64,000 nt of DNA from Streptomyces sp. NBC_00154 (GTDB lineage: Bacteria; Actinomycetota; Actinomycetes; Streptomycetales; Streptomycetaceae), in the NCBI RefSeq assembly GCF_026342835.1, contig NZ_JAPEMI010000001.1, positions 7,384,501 to 7,448,500 of the forward strand, read 5' to 3'. Below are positions 51,565 through 60,391 of the stretch, one piece after another. The notes beneath the pieces were generated by a model, which saw only the letters and a list, made by a program, of their open reading frames with translations, searched no databases and had not been told where the DNA came from. A program made the translations under genes and the position numbers. Position 1 is the first letter of the stretch. Each line of letters begins with the position of its first letter.

Positions 51565-52794
51565 ATGGCAAAGGCACTGGAAGGCATCCGAGTTGTGGAC
51601 ATGACGCACGTGCAGTCCGGGCCCTCCGCTACCCAGCTTCTCGCGTGGCTCGGCGCGGACGTCATCAAGGTGGAGGCGCCGACCGGCGACATCACGCGCA
51701 AGCAGCTGCGCGACCTCCCGGACGTCGACTCCCTGTACTTCACGATGCTCAACTGCAACAAGCGGAGCATCACCCTCAACACGAAGACGGAGCGCGGCAA
51801 GGAGCTGCTGACCGAGCTGATCCGGCGCTCCGATGTGATGGTCGAGAATTTCGGGCCGGGCGCCGTCGATCGGATGGGGTTCACCTGGGAGCGCATTCAG
51901 GAGATCAACCCGAAAATCGTCTATGCCTCCATCAAGGGTTTCGGCGAAGGGCCGTACACCAACTTCAAGGCGTACGAGGTCGTCGCGCAGGCCATGGGCG
52001 GGGCGATGGCAACCACCGGGTTCGAGGACGGGCCGCCGCTCGCCACCGGCGCGCAGATCGGCGACTCGGGGACCGGCATCCATGCCGTCGCCGGCATTCT
52101 GGCTGCCCTCTTCCAGCGGGAGAACACCGGGCGTGGGCAGCGCGTGAACGTGGCCATGCAGCACGCCGTGCTCAATCTGTGCCGGGTGAAACTGCGGGAT
52201 CAACAGCGGCTCGCGCACGGTCCGTTGGCCGAGTATCCGAACGAGGACTTCGGGGACGAGGTGCCACGCTCCGGGAACGCCTCCGGCGGCGGGCAGCCCG
52301 GATGGGCCGTGAGGTGCGCTCCCGGCGGGCCCAACGACTACGTGTACGTGATCGTGCAGCCGGTCGGCTGGCGGCCGCTGAGCGAGCTGATCGGGCGGCC
52401 CGAGCTGGCAGATGACCCCGAGTGGGCGACCCCGGAGGTGCGGCTCCCGAAACTCGGCAAGATGTTCCAGCTCATCGAGGAGTGGACCTCGACGCTCCCC
52501 AAGTGGGATGTCCTGCAGAAGCTCAACGCCCACAACATCCCGTGCGGCCCGATCCTCTCCACCAAGGAGATCATCGAGGACGCCTCGCTCGTCGCCAACG
52601 AGATGGTCGTCGAGGTGTCGCACCCGCAGCGCGGCTCGTTCGCCACCGTCGGATCCCCGCTCAAGCTCTCCGATTCCCCCGTCGACATCATCAGCTCGCC
52701 CCTGCTCGGCGAGCACAACGAAGAGGTCCTTGTCGGGGAACTCGGCCTAAATTACGAGGAGTTGGCCCAGTTGCGGACCGGCGGGGTGATCTGA
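51565..52794 (+). CDS. frc: Formyl-CoA:oxalate CoA-transferase
   Basis: A 409-residue class III CoA-transferase that moves CoA from formyl-CoA to oxalate, giving oxalyl-CoA and formate. It starts ALEGIRVVDMTHVQSGPSAT with Gln17 of the FRC type (VQSGP). The catalytic Asp is in TGAQIGDSGTG (Asp167, equivalent to Asp169 of the Oxalobacter enzyme). The glycine loop NASGGGQPGW and the closing RTGGVI also fit FRC rather than other CaiB-type enzymes. ATG 51565 is preferred to GTG 51553. A CATACnGTATG site lies upstream and a strong terminator follows, so it is monocistronic. Its partner oxalyl-CoA decarboxylase is not in the window. Confidence 0.92.
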   Translation: MAKALEGIRVVDMTHVQSGPSATQLLAWLGADVIKVEAPTGDITRKQLRDLPDVDSLYFTMLNCNKRSITLNTKTERGKELLTELIRRSDVMVENFGPGAVDRMGFTWERIQEINPKIVYASIKGFGEGPYTNFKAYEVVAQAMGGAMATTGFEDGPPLATGAQIGDSGTGIHAVAGILAALFQRENTGRGQRVNVAMQHAVLNLCRVKLRDQQRLAHGPLAEYPNEDFGDEVPRSGNASGGGQPGWAVRCAPGGPNDYVYVIVQPVGWRPLSELIGRPELADDPEWATPEVRLPKLGKMFQLIEEWTSTLPKWDVLQKLNAHNIPCGPILSTKEIIEDASLVANEMVVEVSHPQRGSFATVGSPLKLSDSPVDIISSPLLGEHNEEVLVGELGLNYEELAQLRTGGVI

Positions 52795-52981
52795 TGCCGC
52801 TCGGACCGGCCGACGGTGTGTTCGTGCGTACGTGCTGTCGCCACGGCCGCCGTCATGGCCACGCCGGTCGGCGTCGGTCGCGCGCTGCGCACCGCGTTGT
52901 GTCCCGGATCCACGGGTATCCGCACTGCGCCGCCCGTACTGACCGTATGACCTCAGACTGAGGCGTCGGCCCTCATCGTGC

Positions 52982-53012
52982 CCGCGGCGGCGGACCCCGT
53001 CCGCCGCCGCGG
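52982..53012 (+). terminator. Terminator downstream of frc
   Basis: A 13-bp perfect stem (CCGCGGCGGCGGA and its complement) with a five-base loop, 187 bp after frc. Confidence 0.75.
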
Positions 53013-53159
53013 CGCGGGTGCGAGGCCGGACGGTGTGTTCTCAGGCGCCCCCTGGCACCGTCCGGCCCGCCCACCCGGCGTCATCCCACCTCGCAACGGC
53101 ACAGTGGACCGGCAACGCGAAGCCATGAGTGCCACCGTGAACCCCGTCGATGACCCGTT

Positions 53160-53560
53160 GCACGATCGCACCAGCATGCGGTGCTCACCATCCGCGAGGT
53201 CGTCAACTTCCTTGGCCTGCAGGGCAATAAGACATCGGCAGGCCCAGGGCCGCAGTGCGCCCTACGCACGTCCATAGCAACGTGCGGAGCGACCGCGCCA
53301 TCGGGATGCCGCGGCCACTATCGACGCGCGCTCAGCACGGAGATCGGCCTCACGCCGCCGAGCCTGCGCGGTCTCGACTCCGTGGAAGCGATCCGGTCCC
53401 TGCGCAAGGGGGCTCAAAGTCTTCCTCGGGGGCGAGGGCGCCTTCGTCCGAGCGGCCCCGGGCAGCGAGGTGCCTGAACTGGCCCTGCGGCGCTCCCGCA
53501 TGGCGGCCCGTCTCTCCATGACGGCCGGCGGGTCGTCCTCGGGACGCGTGGCACGACGGG
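53160..53560 (+). pseudogene. FdhF/YdeP-type molybdopterin oxidoreductase remnant
   Basis: Three frames carry successive pieces of this family: LTIREVVNFLGLQGNKTSAG with HVHSNVRSDRAIGM (relatives: 'RGNIGxPGAGxCPVRGHSNVQGDRTMGI'), then IGLTPPSLRGLDSVEAIRSL, then KVFLGGEGAFVRAAPGSEVP and LALRRSRMAARLSMT (relatives: 'KVFLGMGGNFVxAxPDTEVT'). The order is right but frameshifts separate them and both ends are gone. Finding it next to a formate/oxalate cluster suggests a lost second formate-related oxidoreductase. Confidence 0.65.
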
Positions 53561-54076
53561 GTGGAACGCCGGGCTTGCGGGTTTCGGCTCGTCGGCCGTC
53601 CGACGCCGCGCGGGTCGACGGCCGCGTCCGCGTACCGCCCGGAGCCCCTGCGTTGGTGCCGCTGGGCGGCGTCGCCGACCTGAGCAACACCCCGACGCCC
53701 CAAAGGAGATCGTGGTCCGATGGGGGCCCGCGGCGGTCCGACGCGGCGTACGCGGACCTCCGCGTGACATCCGGGCGAGAAAGACGGAGTACGGCCCCTA
53801 GACAGAGCGGCGACCCGTCTACAGAATACGGTCTACTCCATATCGTATGCAAAGCCTCTGCGTGTGGAGTGGATCACTGTTCCCGTCGTCGTGGAGGGGG
53901 TCGCACATGTGGTGACGCGAAGTCAGGACTCGTGAGCGCACGCGCGCTCCGGGCCGGGCCAGGGTGCAGGGAACCCAGCCGGCCGTGGGGTGAGTCGCGG
54001 GGCGGGCTGGTCCTGACGGCACATGAGAACCGGACAGGGGGCGCTGACCAGGGTTCTGCGACGTAGGGGAAATGGC
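53561..54076. other. Upstream region of the MFS gene
   Basis: No gene is recognised. It holds a GntR-type palindrome at 53839-53849 and presumably the promoter of the MFS gene. Confidence 0.55.
53839..53849. promoter_or_regulatory. GntR-type palindrome before the first OxlT-like gene
   Basis: CATATCGTATG followed by CAAA; one mismatch from the perfect CATACnGTATG. A partial left half AATACGG lies 13 bp upstream. It is 227 bp before the MFS start. Confidence 0.65.
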
Positions 54077-55465
54077 ATGACGACAACTGACATCTCGTCA
54101 CACATTCCGTACAGAGAGGTGACGGACCGCAACGGCCGCGTGTACCGGCTCGGTGAGACCGACCGGGACATCATGCGGAGACCGCGCTGGACCATGGTGC
54201 TCTTCCCGTGGATCGGCATGATGGGCATCAGCTCGTCGGAGTACGCGTTCACCTCCGCCGAGGAGACCCTGCACGACGCGCACTTGTGGGCCAGCGGCCA
54301 CATCTTCTGGCTGATGGGGGTCTGGATCTTCTTCCAGGCAGCCGTGGCCTTCCCGGCCGGGCAGCTCCGCGAGAGCGGGAGACTGCCGGCCAGGAGCGCG
54401 ATGATGCTCGGAGCGCTGGGCACCCTGCTCGGCTATCTCTCGCTGGCGTACGCACCGCATGTCATCGTCGCCTACTTCGGCTTCGGCATGTTCAGCGGCA
54501 TCGGCGCCGGACTCGTCTACGCGACCTGCGTGAACATGGTCGGCAAGTGGTACCCGGAGCGCAAGGGCGGCAAGACCGGCATGGTCAACGGCGGTTTCGC
54601 CTATGGCTCGGTGCCGTTCGTGTTCCTGTTCACCTCGTACATGGATCTGTCCAACTACCAGGGTGTACTGGTCTCCGTCGGGGTCATCTGCTGTGCGGCC
54701 GTCGCGGTCGCCGGCTGGTTCTTCAAGGACCCGCCGAAGAACTGGTGGCCCCATCACGTCGATCCGCTGAAGGTCTCGGACGACCCGCGGATCGTGCGGT
54801 CGCTGGCCAAGAACCCGCCGGCGGTCAAGCAGTACACCCCGCGTGAGGCGGCCCGGACCCCGGTGCTGTGGATGATGTGGTTCTGCCTCCTGTGCACGGC
54901 GGGCATCAACATCTTCGGTATCGCCATGCAGGTGCCGTTCGGCAAGGAGATGGGGTTCGCCGGCGGCATCGTGGCCACGGCCATGTCGCTCAAGGCGATC
55001 GTGAACGGGACCGGCCGGGGTGTCATCGGCTGGATCTCCGACCGGTACGGACGCCGCAACACGCTGATCATCGTCTGTCTGGTCCTGGGATCCGCGCAGT
55101 TCGGGGTCTTCTTCTCCGGCGACATCGGCTCGATGCCGTTCTTCCTGTTCTGCTCGATGGTCTCCGGCTTCGGTGGCGGCGCCATCTTCCCGCTGTTCGC
55201 GGCGATGACCGCGGACTACTTCGGTGAGAACAACAACGCCTCGAACTACGGAATGGTCTACAGCTCGAAGCTGATCTCCGGCCTGGTCGGCTCCGGCGTC
55301 GGAGCCCTCGTGGTCGGTGCCTGGGGCTACGGCGGTGCCTTCGCCCTGGCAGGCAGCATCGGGCTCGCCTCCGCGGTACTTGCGGTGTTCCTGCGGGCAC
55401 CGGGCCGGCCGAACCAGGGGGACGTCCGCACGGCCACGGGCGCGGCTGCGAGGGAGGCGCTCTGA
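54077..55465 (+). CDS. OxlT-type (oxalate:formate antiporter family) MFS transporter
   Basis: A 462-residue major facilitator of the OFA group. The N-terminal soluble stretch has YREVTDRNGRVYRLGETDRD, then about 12 hydrophobic segments. The MFS loop 2-3 and 8-9 motifs appear as ESGRLPARSAM and GWISDRYGRRNTLIIVCLVL. OFA hallmarks include SGIGAGLVYATCVNMVGKWY (helix 4-5 with 'KWYPERKG') and VNGTGRGVIGW. ATG 54077 has AGGGGA upstream. It is preceded by a GntR-type palindrome and placed between frc and carbonic anhydrase, so oxalate/formate exchange is the natural role, but substrate specificity in OFA carriers varies. A hairpin terminator follows at 55573. Confidence 0.88.
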   Translation: MTTTDISSHIPYREVTDRNGRVYRLGETDRDIMRRPRWTMVLFPWIGMMGISSSEYAFTSAEETLHDAHLWASGHIFWLMGVWIFFQAAVAFPAGQLRESGRLPARSAMMLGALGTLLGYLSLAYAPHVIVAYFGFGMFSGIGAGLVYATCVNMVGKWYPERKGGKTGMVNGGFAYGSVPFVFLFTSYMDLSNYQGVLVSVGVICCAAVAVAGWFFKDPPKNWWPHHVDPLKVSDDPRIVRSLAKNPPAVKQYTPREAARTPVLWMMWFCLLCTAGINIFGIAMQVPFGKEMGFAGGIVATAMSLKAIVNGTGRGVIGWISDRYGRRNTLIIVCLVLGSAQFGVFFSGDIGSMPFFLFCSMVSGFGGGAIFPLFAAMTADYFGENNNASNYGMVYSSKLISGLVGSGVGALVVGAWGYGGAFALAGSIGLASAVLAVFLRAPGRPNQGDVRTATGAAAREAL

Positions 55466-55572
55466 GTAGGAGGTTCGGCCCCGCCGCGCGCGGGGCAGAT
55501 CCGGGGTGTCCCCGCGCGGCGCCCCCCGTACCGGTCCGCCCGCGTTTCTGACGACCGCTTCTGGTCTCCCTT

Positions 55573-55600
55573 CTGTCGCCCCGGTTCGCCGGGGCGACAG
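55573..55600 (+). terminator. Terminator after the OxlT-like gene
   Basis: A 12-bp perfect stem (CTGTCGCCCCGG) closed by a TTCG tetraloop, about 110 bp after the stop. Confidence 0.85.
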
Positions 55601-55653
55601 CATTCTGCCCGGCTCCGTTCTGCCCGAGCATCGACCCTGAGAGGCGACCGACC

Positions 55654-56205
55654 ATGTTGACTTCGACACCTTCCGGTGCACGCCCGTCCACCGGTTCCCC
55701 TGGCCAGGAATCGGTCATCGACTCCCTGGTGCGGGCCAACCGCGCCTACGCCGACGCGTTTCGCGACCCCGGAATGGATGCCCGTCCCGTCCTCGGAGTG
55801 GCCGTCGTGGCCTGTATGGACGCCCGAATCGACCTGCACGCCGCGCTCGGACTCGAGCTGGGGGACTGCCACACCATCCGCAATGCTGGTGGAGTGGTCA
55901 CCGACGACACCATCCGCTCCCTCACCATCAGCCAGCGCGCCCTGAACACCCGAAGCATCGTCCTCATCCACCACACGGGGTGCGGCCTGCAGACGCTGAC
56001 CGAGGAGTTCCGGTACGAGCTGGAGCGGGAGGTCGGGCAGCGGCCGGCCTGGGCGGTGGAGTCGTTCCAGGACGTCGACCAGGACGTACGGCAGTCGATG
56101 CGGCGAGTGCATACGTCGCCGTTCCTGCCGCATACCGACGACGTGAGGGGCTTCGTCTTCGATGTGGCGTCGGGGCTGCTGAGGGAGATCTCGGACCTCG
56201 ACTGA
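55654..56205 (+). CDS. Beta-class carbonic anhydrase
   Basis: A 183-residue zinc enzyme that interconverts CO2 and bicarbonate. The metal and proton-shuttle motifs are present: AVVACMDARIDL (zinc Cys and the Asp/Arg dyad, about residue 50) and IVLIHHTGCGLQTL (zinc His and Cys, about residue 105), with HTIRNAGGVVTDDTIRSL between them. It is the short form common in actinomycetes. ATG 55654 follows GAGAGG. In this cluster it probably handles CO2 released by oxalate decarboxylation and formate oxidation. Confidence 0.93.
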   Translation: MLTSTPSGARPSTGSPGQESVIDSLVRANRAYADAFRDPGMDARPVLGVAVVACMDARIDLHAALGLELGDCHTIRNAGGVVTDDTIRSLTISQRALNTRSIVLIHHTGCGLQTLTEEFRYELEREVGQRPAWAVESFQDVDQDVRQSMRRVHTSPFLPHTDDVRGFVFDVASGLLREISDLD

Positions 56206-56294
56206 GAGTCCTTGCATCCACGCGACTTTGCGTCGTTCGAAGGGGAGTCGGGTGGCCGGGGCCGTCCGATACGTAGCGCCGCGGGGAACAATGG

Positions 56295-56305
56295 CATACT
56301 GTATG
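56295..56305. promoter_or_regulatory. GntR-type palindrome before the acyl-CoA-dehydrogenase-like gene
   Basis: CATACTGTATG, a perfect copy followed by CAAT, 100 bp before the GTG at 56405. Confidence 0.72.
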
Positions 56306-56404
56306 CAATGCAAGCCAGTGCCTCGCCGATCCGCGATCCGCGGCCGAGGCCATCGGGACCGCCCGCCCGGGGCGGATCGGACATCGCACCTGAGGGGGCG
56401 CCCC

Positions 56405-57202
56405 GTGTCGTATCCCAGCGCACTGCATGACGTCCTGGACCACGTCATCGCTCCGGCCGGCAAACTGGCGTACCAGGAAGGGAAGTTCCCGCGTGCGGCG
56501 GTCACGGCGCTCGGCCGGGCCGGGCTCCTCGGGCTGACCTGTTCGGCCGAACCCACCGGTGGCGGAGCCGACTTGGCGCGAGCTGCCGAGGTGGTAGCCC
56601 GGGTCATGCCCGTGTGCCCGGCCACGGCCGCGGTGCTCCAGTCCCACTACGCGGCGGCCGCGGTGGTCGAGGCGTACGGCGGCCGGTGGCTGCGGGGTGA
56701 GGTCGCGGCCGGCCGCCACCTGTGCACCCTCGCAGTGGTGGAGGACGGCGCCGGGGGAGCGGTGCGCTCGACCGCGCGGCGTACTGGAGGCGTGGTGGCA
56801 CTGCGGGCCCGCAAGCGTGATGTGGTAGCCGCAGGTGAGGCGGACAGTTATGTCTGGTCGTCTGTCGCCTCGGACGGTGGCCTGACGCTCTGGGGCGTGC
56901 CGGCCCATGCTCCCGGCCTGTTCGTTCCGGCGCGCGCCACCGGGGCACCGCTTGCCAGCGCCACGTCCACGGTGGTCGCCGACCCGGTGCGCATCCCGGC
57001 CGAGGCGATACTGGGGGCGGACGGCGAGGGTTTCAAGATTCTGTTCGGCGCCGTGCTGCCGTGGCTGCTCGAGCTGTGCGCCGTCGTCGGGTCCGGCGCG
57101 GTGCACCCCTCGCTGGGCGCGCTGGCGCGATCCGCTTCCGGGACCGCGCGCTCCGGCGACGGTCAGGCGTTCGCGGCCTCCGCCGCGATGGCTTTGCGGT
57201 AG
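56405..57202 (+). CDS. Short acyl-CoA-dehydrogenase-like protein
   Basis: A 265-residue flavoprotein-like enzyme. The N-terminal helical domain has KFPRAAVTALGRAGLLGLTC, then STEP-type ADLARAAEVVARVMPVCPAT (helices E-F). The beta domain has TLAVVEDGAGGAVRSTARRT and WGVPAHAPGLFV, then VADPVRIPAEAILGADGEGF leads into the C-terminal helices. Full-length acyl-CoA dehydrogenases are about 380 residues; here the C-terminal four-helix domain with the catalytic Glu is missing. GTG 56405 follows a GGGGG run. Its last 40 bp overlap the 3' end of the convergent gntR gene. It may be truncated or a specialised short form. Confidence 0.75.
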   Translation: MSYPSALHDVLDHVIAPAGKLAYQEGKFPRAAVTALGRAGLLGLTCSAEPTGGGADLARAAEVVARVMPVCPATAAVLQSHYAAAAVVEAYGGRWLRGEVAAGRHLCTLAVVEDGAGGAVRSTARRTGGVVALRARKRDVVAAGEADSYVWSSVASDGGLTLWGVPAHAPGLFVPARATGAPLASATSTVVADPVRIPAEAILGADGEGFKILFGAVLPWLLELCAVVGSGAVHPSLGALARSASGTARSGDGQAFAASAAMALR

Positions 57203-57849
57203 GTGCGGGTGCGTTCGGTGTGCTTGCGCATGATCTCGCCGGCCCGCTCAGGGTCGCCCTTTGCGATGGCCTCGATGAGGCGGGCGTGTTCGTTCCAGGA
57301 GCCCTTGGAGCGGGAGTTGGCGATCGGGGTGTAGTACCAGCGCACCTTGCGCCCCACCTGTGTGATCAGCTCGGCGAGCACGTCGTTGCCGCCCACGGAT
57401 GTGATGTATGTGTGCAGGGCCGTGTTCGCGGCGACCAGGCGGTCGGTCGTGCTCTCCGTCAGTGCGTCCAAGCCTTCTTGCTGGAGCTGCCACAGGCGCT
57501 CGATGTGCTCGGGCTTGGCGTGACGCGCCGCCAGTTGTGCGGAGTAGGTCTCCAACACTGTGCGGACGTCGAGGAGTTGGGTCGCCTCCTCCTGTGTGGG
57601 GGTGTGCACGAACGCGCCTTGAGCGGGCCTGAGGTCGACCCAGCCGTCCCTGTGCAGGCGCTGGAGCGCCTCGCGCACGGGCTGCCTGCTGACCCCCAGT
57701 TGCTCGGCGAGATCCGATTCGACCAGATGCTGGCCCGATTTCAGGGTGCCGCTGATGATCAGCTCTGCCAGGGCATCGGACACCGCCTGGCGCAGCGGCG
57801 CCGGGCGGGCGACGCGTCGGGCGGAGTCAGCCGTCAGGCCTTGGCGCAT
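57163..57849 (-). CDS. GntR-family (FadR/FCD) regulator of the oxalate/formate genes
   Basis: A 228-residue repressor/activator. The N-terminal wHTH (residues 15-80) reads PLRQAVSDALAELIISGTLK, then LVESDLAEQLGVSRQPVREA and LQRLHRDGWVDLRPAQGAFV, the FadR signature. The FCD all-helical ligand domain (residues 85-215) has LLDVRTVLETYSAQLAARHA, AANTALHTYITSVGG and EHARLIEAIAKGDPERAGEI, with Asp/His residues that in the family bind a metal and a carboxylate ligand. ATG 57849 has GGAGAA upstream. It is divergent from the formate dehydrogenase operon, with palindromic sites between, so oxalate, oxalyl-CoA or formate is the likely effector. Confidence 0.93.
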   Translation of the reverse strand: MRQGLTADSARRVARPAPLRQAVSDALAELIISGTLKSGQHLVESDLAEQLGVSRQPVREALQRLHRDGWVDLRPAQGAFVHTPTQEEATQLLDVRTVLETYSAQLAARHAKPEHIERLWQLQQEGLDALTESTTDRLVAANTALHTYITSVGGNDVLAELITQVGRKVRWYYTPIANSRSKGSWNEHARLIEAIAKGDPERAGEIMRKHTERTRTYRKAIAAEAANA

Positions 57850-57943
57850 GGTTCTCCTGTTCCGCCCCCGAGCTCACCGAGTCGGTGGCTGTCCCGGCCG
57901 TTACCCCCGGGCGGACCGCGCGGCGGTCCATTCAGGATACAGG

Positions 57944-57957
57944 TTTTCGTATGCAGT
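57944..57957. promoter_or_regulatory. GntR-type half-site near the gntR start
   Basis: TTTTCGTATGCAGT keeps the right half GTATGCA and a weak left half; GGATACAGG lies just upstream. It is about 95 bp before the gntR ATG, placed for autoregulation. Confidence 0.5.
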
Positions 57958-58086
57958 GTGGTGTCCCGTGACGGCCTTGCGTGATGTCCCACCGAGGCGG
58001 AGGGTGATCGCGCATTGGATCAACGCAGCTGGCCAACAGCGGAGTTGACCGTCCTTCGAAGCAGATCGGCAGGCAACTCCATGTGG

Positions 58087-58130
58087 GATTCTGTATGCAA
58101 AAAGCTTGTATGCATCAGGGTTGCATGCTT
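58087..58130. promoter_or_regulatory. Cluster of GntR-type half-sites before the formate dehydrogenase operon
   Basis: There are three GCATGC/GTATGC-type elements in 44 bp: CTGTATGCAAA (58091-58101), TTGTATGCATC (58106-58116) and an inverted TTGCATGCTT (58121-58130). They lie 145 bp before the fdsG-type ATG. The spacing of 15 bp between the first two is about one and a half turns. Confidence 0.6.
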
Positions 58131-58274
58131 CGCTAGGACTGTTTCGCCCCTTGCGCCGTGCGTGCGAGGGGAGGTCGAGGTGCCCCTGTGAACGCGAACC
58201 GTGGTGCTCGGACCGGACCCCCAGGTGCCCGTGCCCGTACCCCTTCCACGGCCCTGACGAAAGGCCGCACGACC

Positions 58275-58805
58275 ATGAAGATCCGGACCAGTGATCCGAC
58301 GGTGGAGCAGGTGGTGAGGAAGATCGCCGACGCCCATCGCGAGCAGCGTGGCGCTCTGTTGCCGATCCTCCACGCCGTGCAGGCCGAACTGGGGCATGTG
58401 CCCAAGGAGGCCGTACCGGTGCTCGCCGACGAGCTCAACCTCTCGCGGGCCGACGTGCACGGAGTGGTGAGCTTCTACCACGACTTCCGCGACGAGCCCG
58501 CGGGCCACCGTACCGTCCGAATCTGCCGCGCCGAGGCCTGCCAGGCCCAGGGCGCGGGGTATCTCGTGGAGTACGTACGGCAGATGGGGCTCACCCTGGG
58601 CCGGACCGCCGAGGACGGTTCGGTCACCGTCGAGCAGGTTTTCTGCCTCGGCAACTGCGCCCTCGGCCCCGCCGTCGAGGTGGACGGACGTATGCACGGC
58701 CGGGTGGACACGGAGCGGCTCGGCGCACTGCTCCACGGAACCGACCAGACGCGGCGCGACGGCGTCGGCGCCACGCCCGACGAAAGTGAGGCACCCCGGT
58801 CATGA
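58275..58805 (+). CDS. fdsG: NAD-dependent formate dehydrogenase, gamma subunit (NuoE-like)
   Basis: A 176-residue [2Fe-2S] subunit that relays electrons within the soluble molybdenum FDH complex. The helical N-terminus has IADAHREQRGALLPILHAVQ, then PVLADELNLSRADVHGVVSF, the NuoE pattern. The thioredoxin-like half carries the cluster ligands CRAEACQAQG (C-x4-C) and CLGNCALGPAVEV (C-x3-C). It starts at ATG 58275 and ends in an ATGA overlap with the beta gene. First gene of a four-gene operon divergent from gntR, with GntR-type sites upstream. Confidence 0.95.
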   Translation: MKIRTSDPTVEQVVRKIADAHREQRGALLPILHAVQAELGHVPKEAVPVLADELNLSRADVHGVVSFYHDFRDEPAGHRTVRICRAEACQAQGAGYLVEYVRQMGLTLGRTAEDGSVTVEQVFCLGNCALGPAVEVDGRMHGRVDTERLGALLHGTDQTRRDGVGATPDESEAPRS

Positions 58806-60391
58806 CCCAGCATCCCGCACAGCCCCATGTGCGGATCTACGTCCCCCGCGACTCGGCAGCCCGGTCCGTGGGCGCCGACGAGGTGGCCGCCACAATCCAA
58901 CAGGCCGCCGACAGTGCCGACGTGGCCATCGATCTCGTACGCACCGGATCGCGCGGCATGCTCTGGCTCGAACCGCTCGTCGAGGTCGCCACCGAGCACG
59001 GGCGTATCGGCTACGGTCCGGTGACCCCCGACGACGTTCCCGCACTGCTCGCCGCCGGCCTGCTGGACGGCGACGAGCACCCCCTGCGCCTCGGCCCGGT
59101 GGACGAACTGCCGTGGCTGGCCCGGCAGAACCGGGTCACCTTCGCGCGCGTCGGCGTCATCGATCCGCTCGACGCCGACGACTACCTGCGCCACGGCGGT
59201 CTCACAGGGCTGCGGACCGCGCTGAAGCTCACGCCCGCCGACGTGGTCGCCGAGGTGACCGACTCGGGCCTGCGTGGGCGCGGCGGGGCGGGCTTCCCCG
59301 CAGGCATCAAATGGAAGACCGTCCTCGACTGCCCGGGCGAGCTGAAGTTCATCTGCTGCAACGCCGACGAGGGCGACAGCGGAACCTTCGCCGACCGCAT
59401 GCTCATGGAGGGCGACCCGTTCCTGCTCATCGAGGGCATGACGATCGCCGCGCACGCCGTCGGCGCCCGCGAGGGCTACCTCTACATCCGGTCCGAGTAC
59501 CCCGACGCGGTCGCCACGATGCGCGCCGCCATCGACATCGCCCGCGAGCGTGGCTGGCTCGGCACCTCGGTCCTCGGCACGCCGCTCGACTTCGATCTGC
59601 ATGTGCGGGTCGGCGCGGGCGCGTACATCTGCGGCGAGGAGACCTCCATGCTGGAGAGCCTGGAGGGCAAGCGCGGCATGGTCCGCGCGAAGCCGCCGAT
59701 CCCCGCGATCGAGGGCCTGTTCGGCAAGCCGACCGTCGTCAACAACGTCCTGACGCTTGGCACCGTACCCGTCGTCCTCGCCCAGGGCGCCAAGGCGTAC
59801 CAGGAGCTCGGTGTGGAGCGCTCCCGCGGCACCCAGGTCTTCCAGCTCGGCGGCAACATCGCCCGCGGCGGCATCGTCGAGACCGCCTTCGGTATCACGC
59901 TGCGCGAACTCATCGAGGAGTACGGCGGCGGCACGCGGTCGGGCCGGCCGGTGCGCACCGCGCAGGTCGGCGGGCCGCTCGGCGCCTACCTTCCGCCCTC
60001 GTCGTTCGACCTGCCGATGGACTACGAGGCGTTCGCCGCGGCCGGGGCGATGGTCGGACACGGCGGCATCGTGGTCTTCGACGACACCGTCGACATGGCC
60101 GCCCAGGCCCGCTTCGCCATGGAGTTCTGCGCGGCCGAGTCCTGCGGCAAGTGCACCCCGTGCCGGGTCGGTTCAGTGCGCGGCGTCGAGGTGATCGACA
60201 AGATCGTGGCGGGGGAGCAGAGGGACGAGAACCTGGCACTCCTCGACGACCTGTGCGAACTGATGACCGAGGGCTCGCTGTGCGCGATGGGCGGACTGAC
60301 CCCGCTGCCCGTGCGCAGCGCCCTTGCTCACTTCGCGGACGACTTCCTCGGGGAAGTCGCCGCCGACACGAGGACGAAGGGCACGGCATGA
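58802..60391 (+). CDS. fdsB: NAD-dependent formate dehydrogenase, beta subunit (NuoF-like)
   Basis: A 529-residue FMN and [4Fe-4S] subunit that reduces NAD. The N-terminal thioredoxin-like domain (1-105) lacks cluster Cys (TGSRGMLWLEPLVEVATEHG). The NADH/FMN site has SGLRGRGGAGFPAGIKW (about 155) and ICCNADEGDSGTFADRMLME, then GAGAYICGEETSMLESLEGK. The SLBB domain follows, then the cluster motif ESCGKCTPCRVGS with the fourth Cys in GSLCAMGGLTPLP. ATGA overlaps join it to both neighbours, indicating coupled translation of the complex. Confidence 0.96.
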   Translation: MTQHPAQPHVRIYVPRDSAARSVGADEVAATIQQAADSADVAIDLVRTGSRGMLWLEPLVEVATEHGRIGYGPVTPDDVPALLAAGLLDGDEHPLRLGPVDELPWLARQNRVTFARVGVIDPLDADDYLRHGGLTGLRTALKLTPADVVAEVTDSGLRGRGGAGFPAGIKWKTVLDCPGELKFICCNADEGDSGTFADRMLMEGDPFLLIEGMTIAAHAVGAREGYLYIRSEYPDAVATMRAAIDIARERGWLGTSVLGTPLDFDLHVRVGAGAYICGEETSMLESLEGKRGMVRAKPPIPAIEGLFGKPTVVNNVLTLGTVPVVLAQGAKAYQELGVERSRGTQVFQLGGNIARGGIVETAFGITLRELIEEYGGGTRSGRPVRTAQVGGPLGAYLPPSSFDLPMDYEAFAAAGAMVGHGGIVVFDDTVDMAAQARFAMEFCAAESCGKCTPCRVGSVRGVEVIDKIVAGEQRDENLALLDDLCELMTEGSLCAMGGLTPLPVRSALAHFADDFLGEVAADTRTKGTA

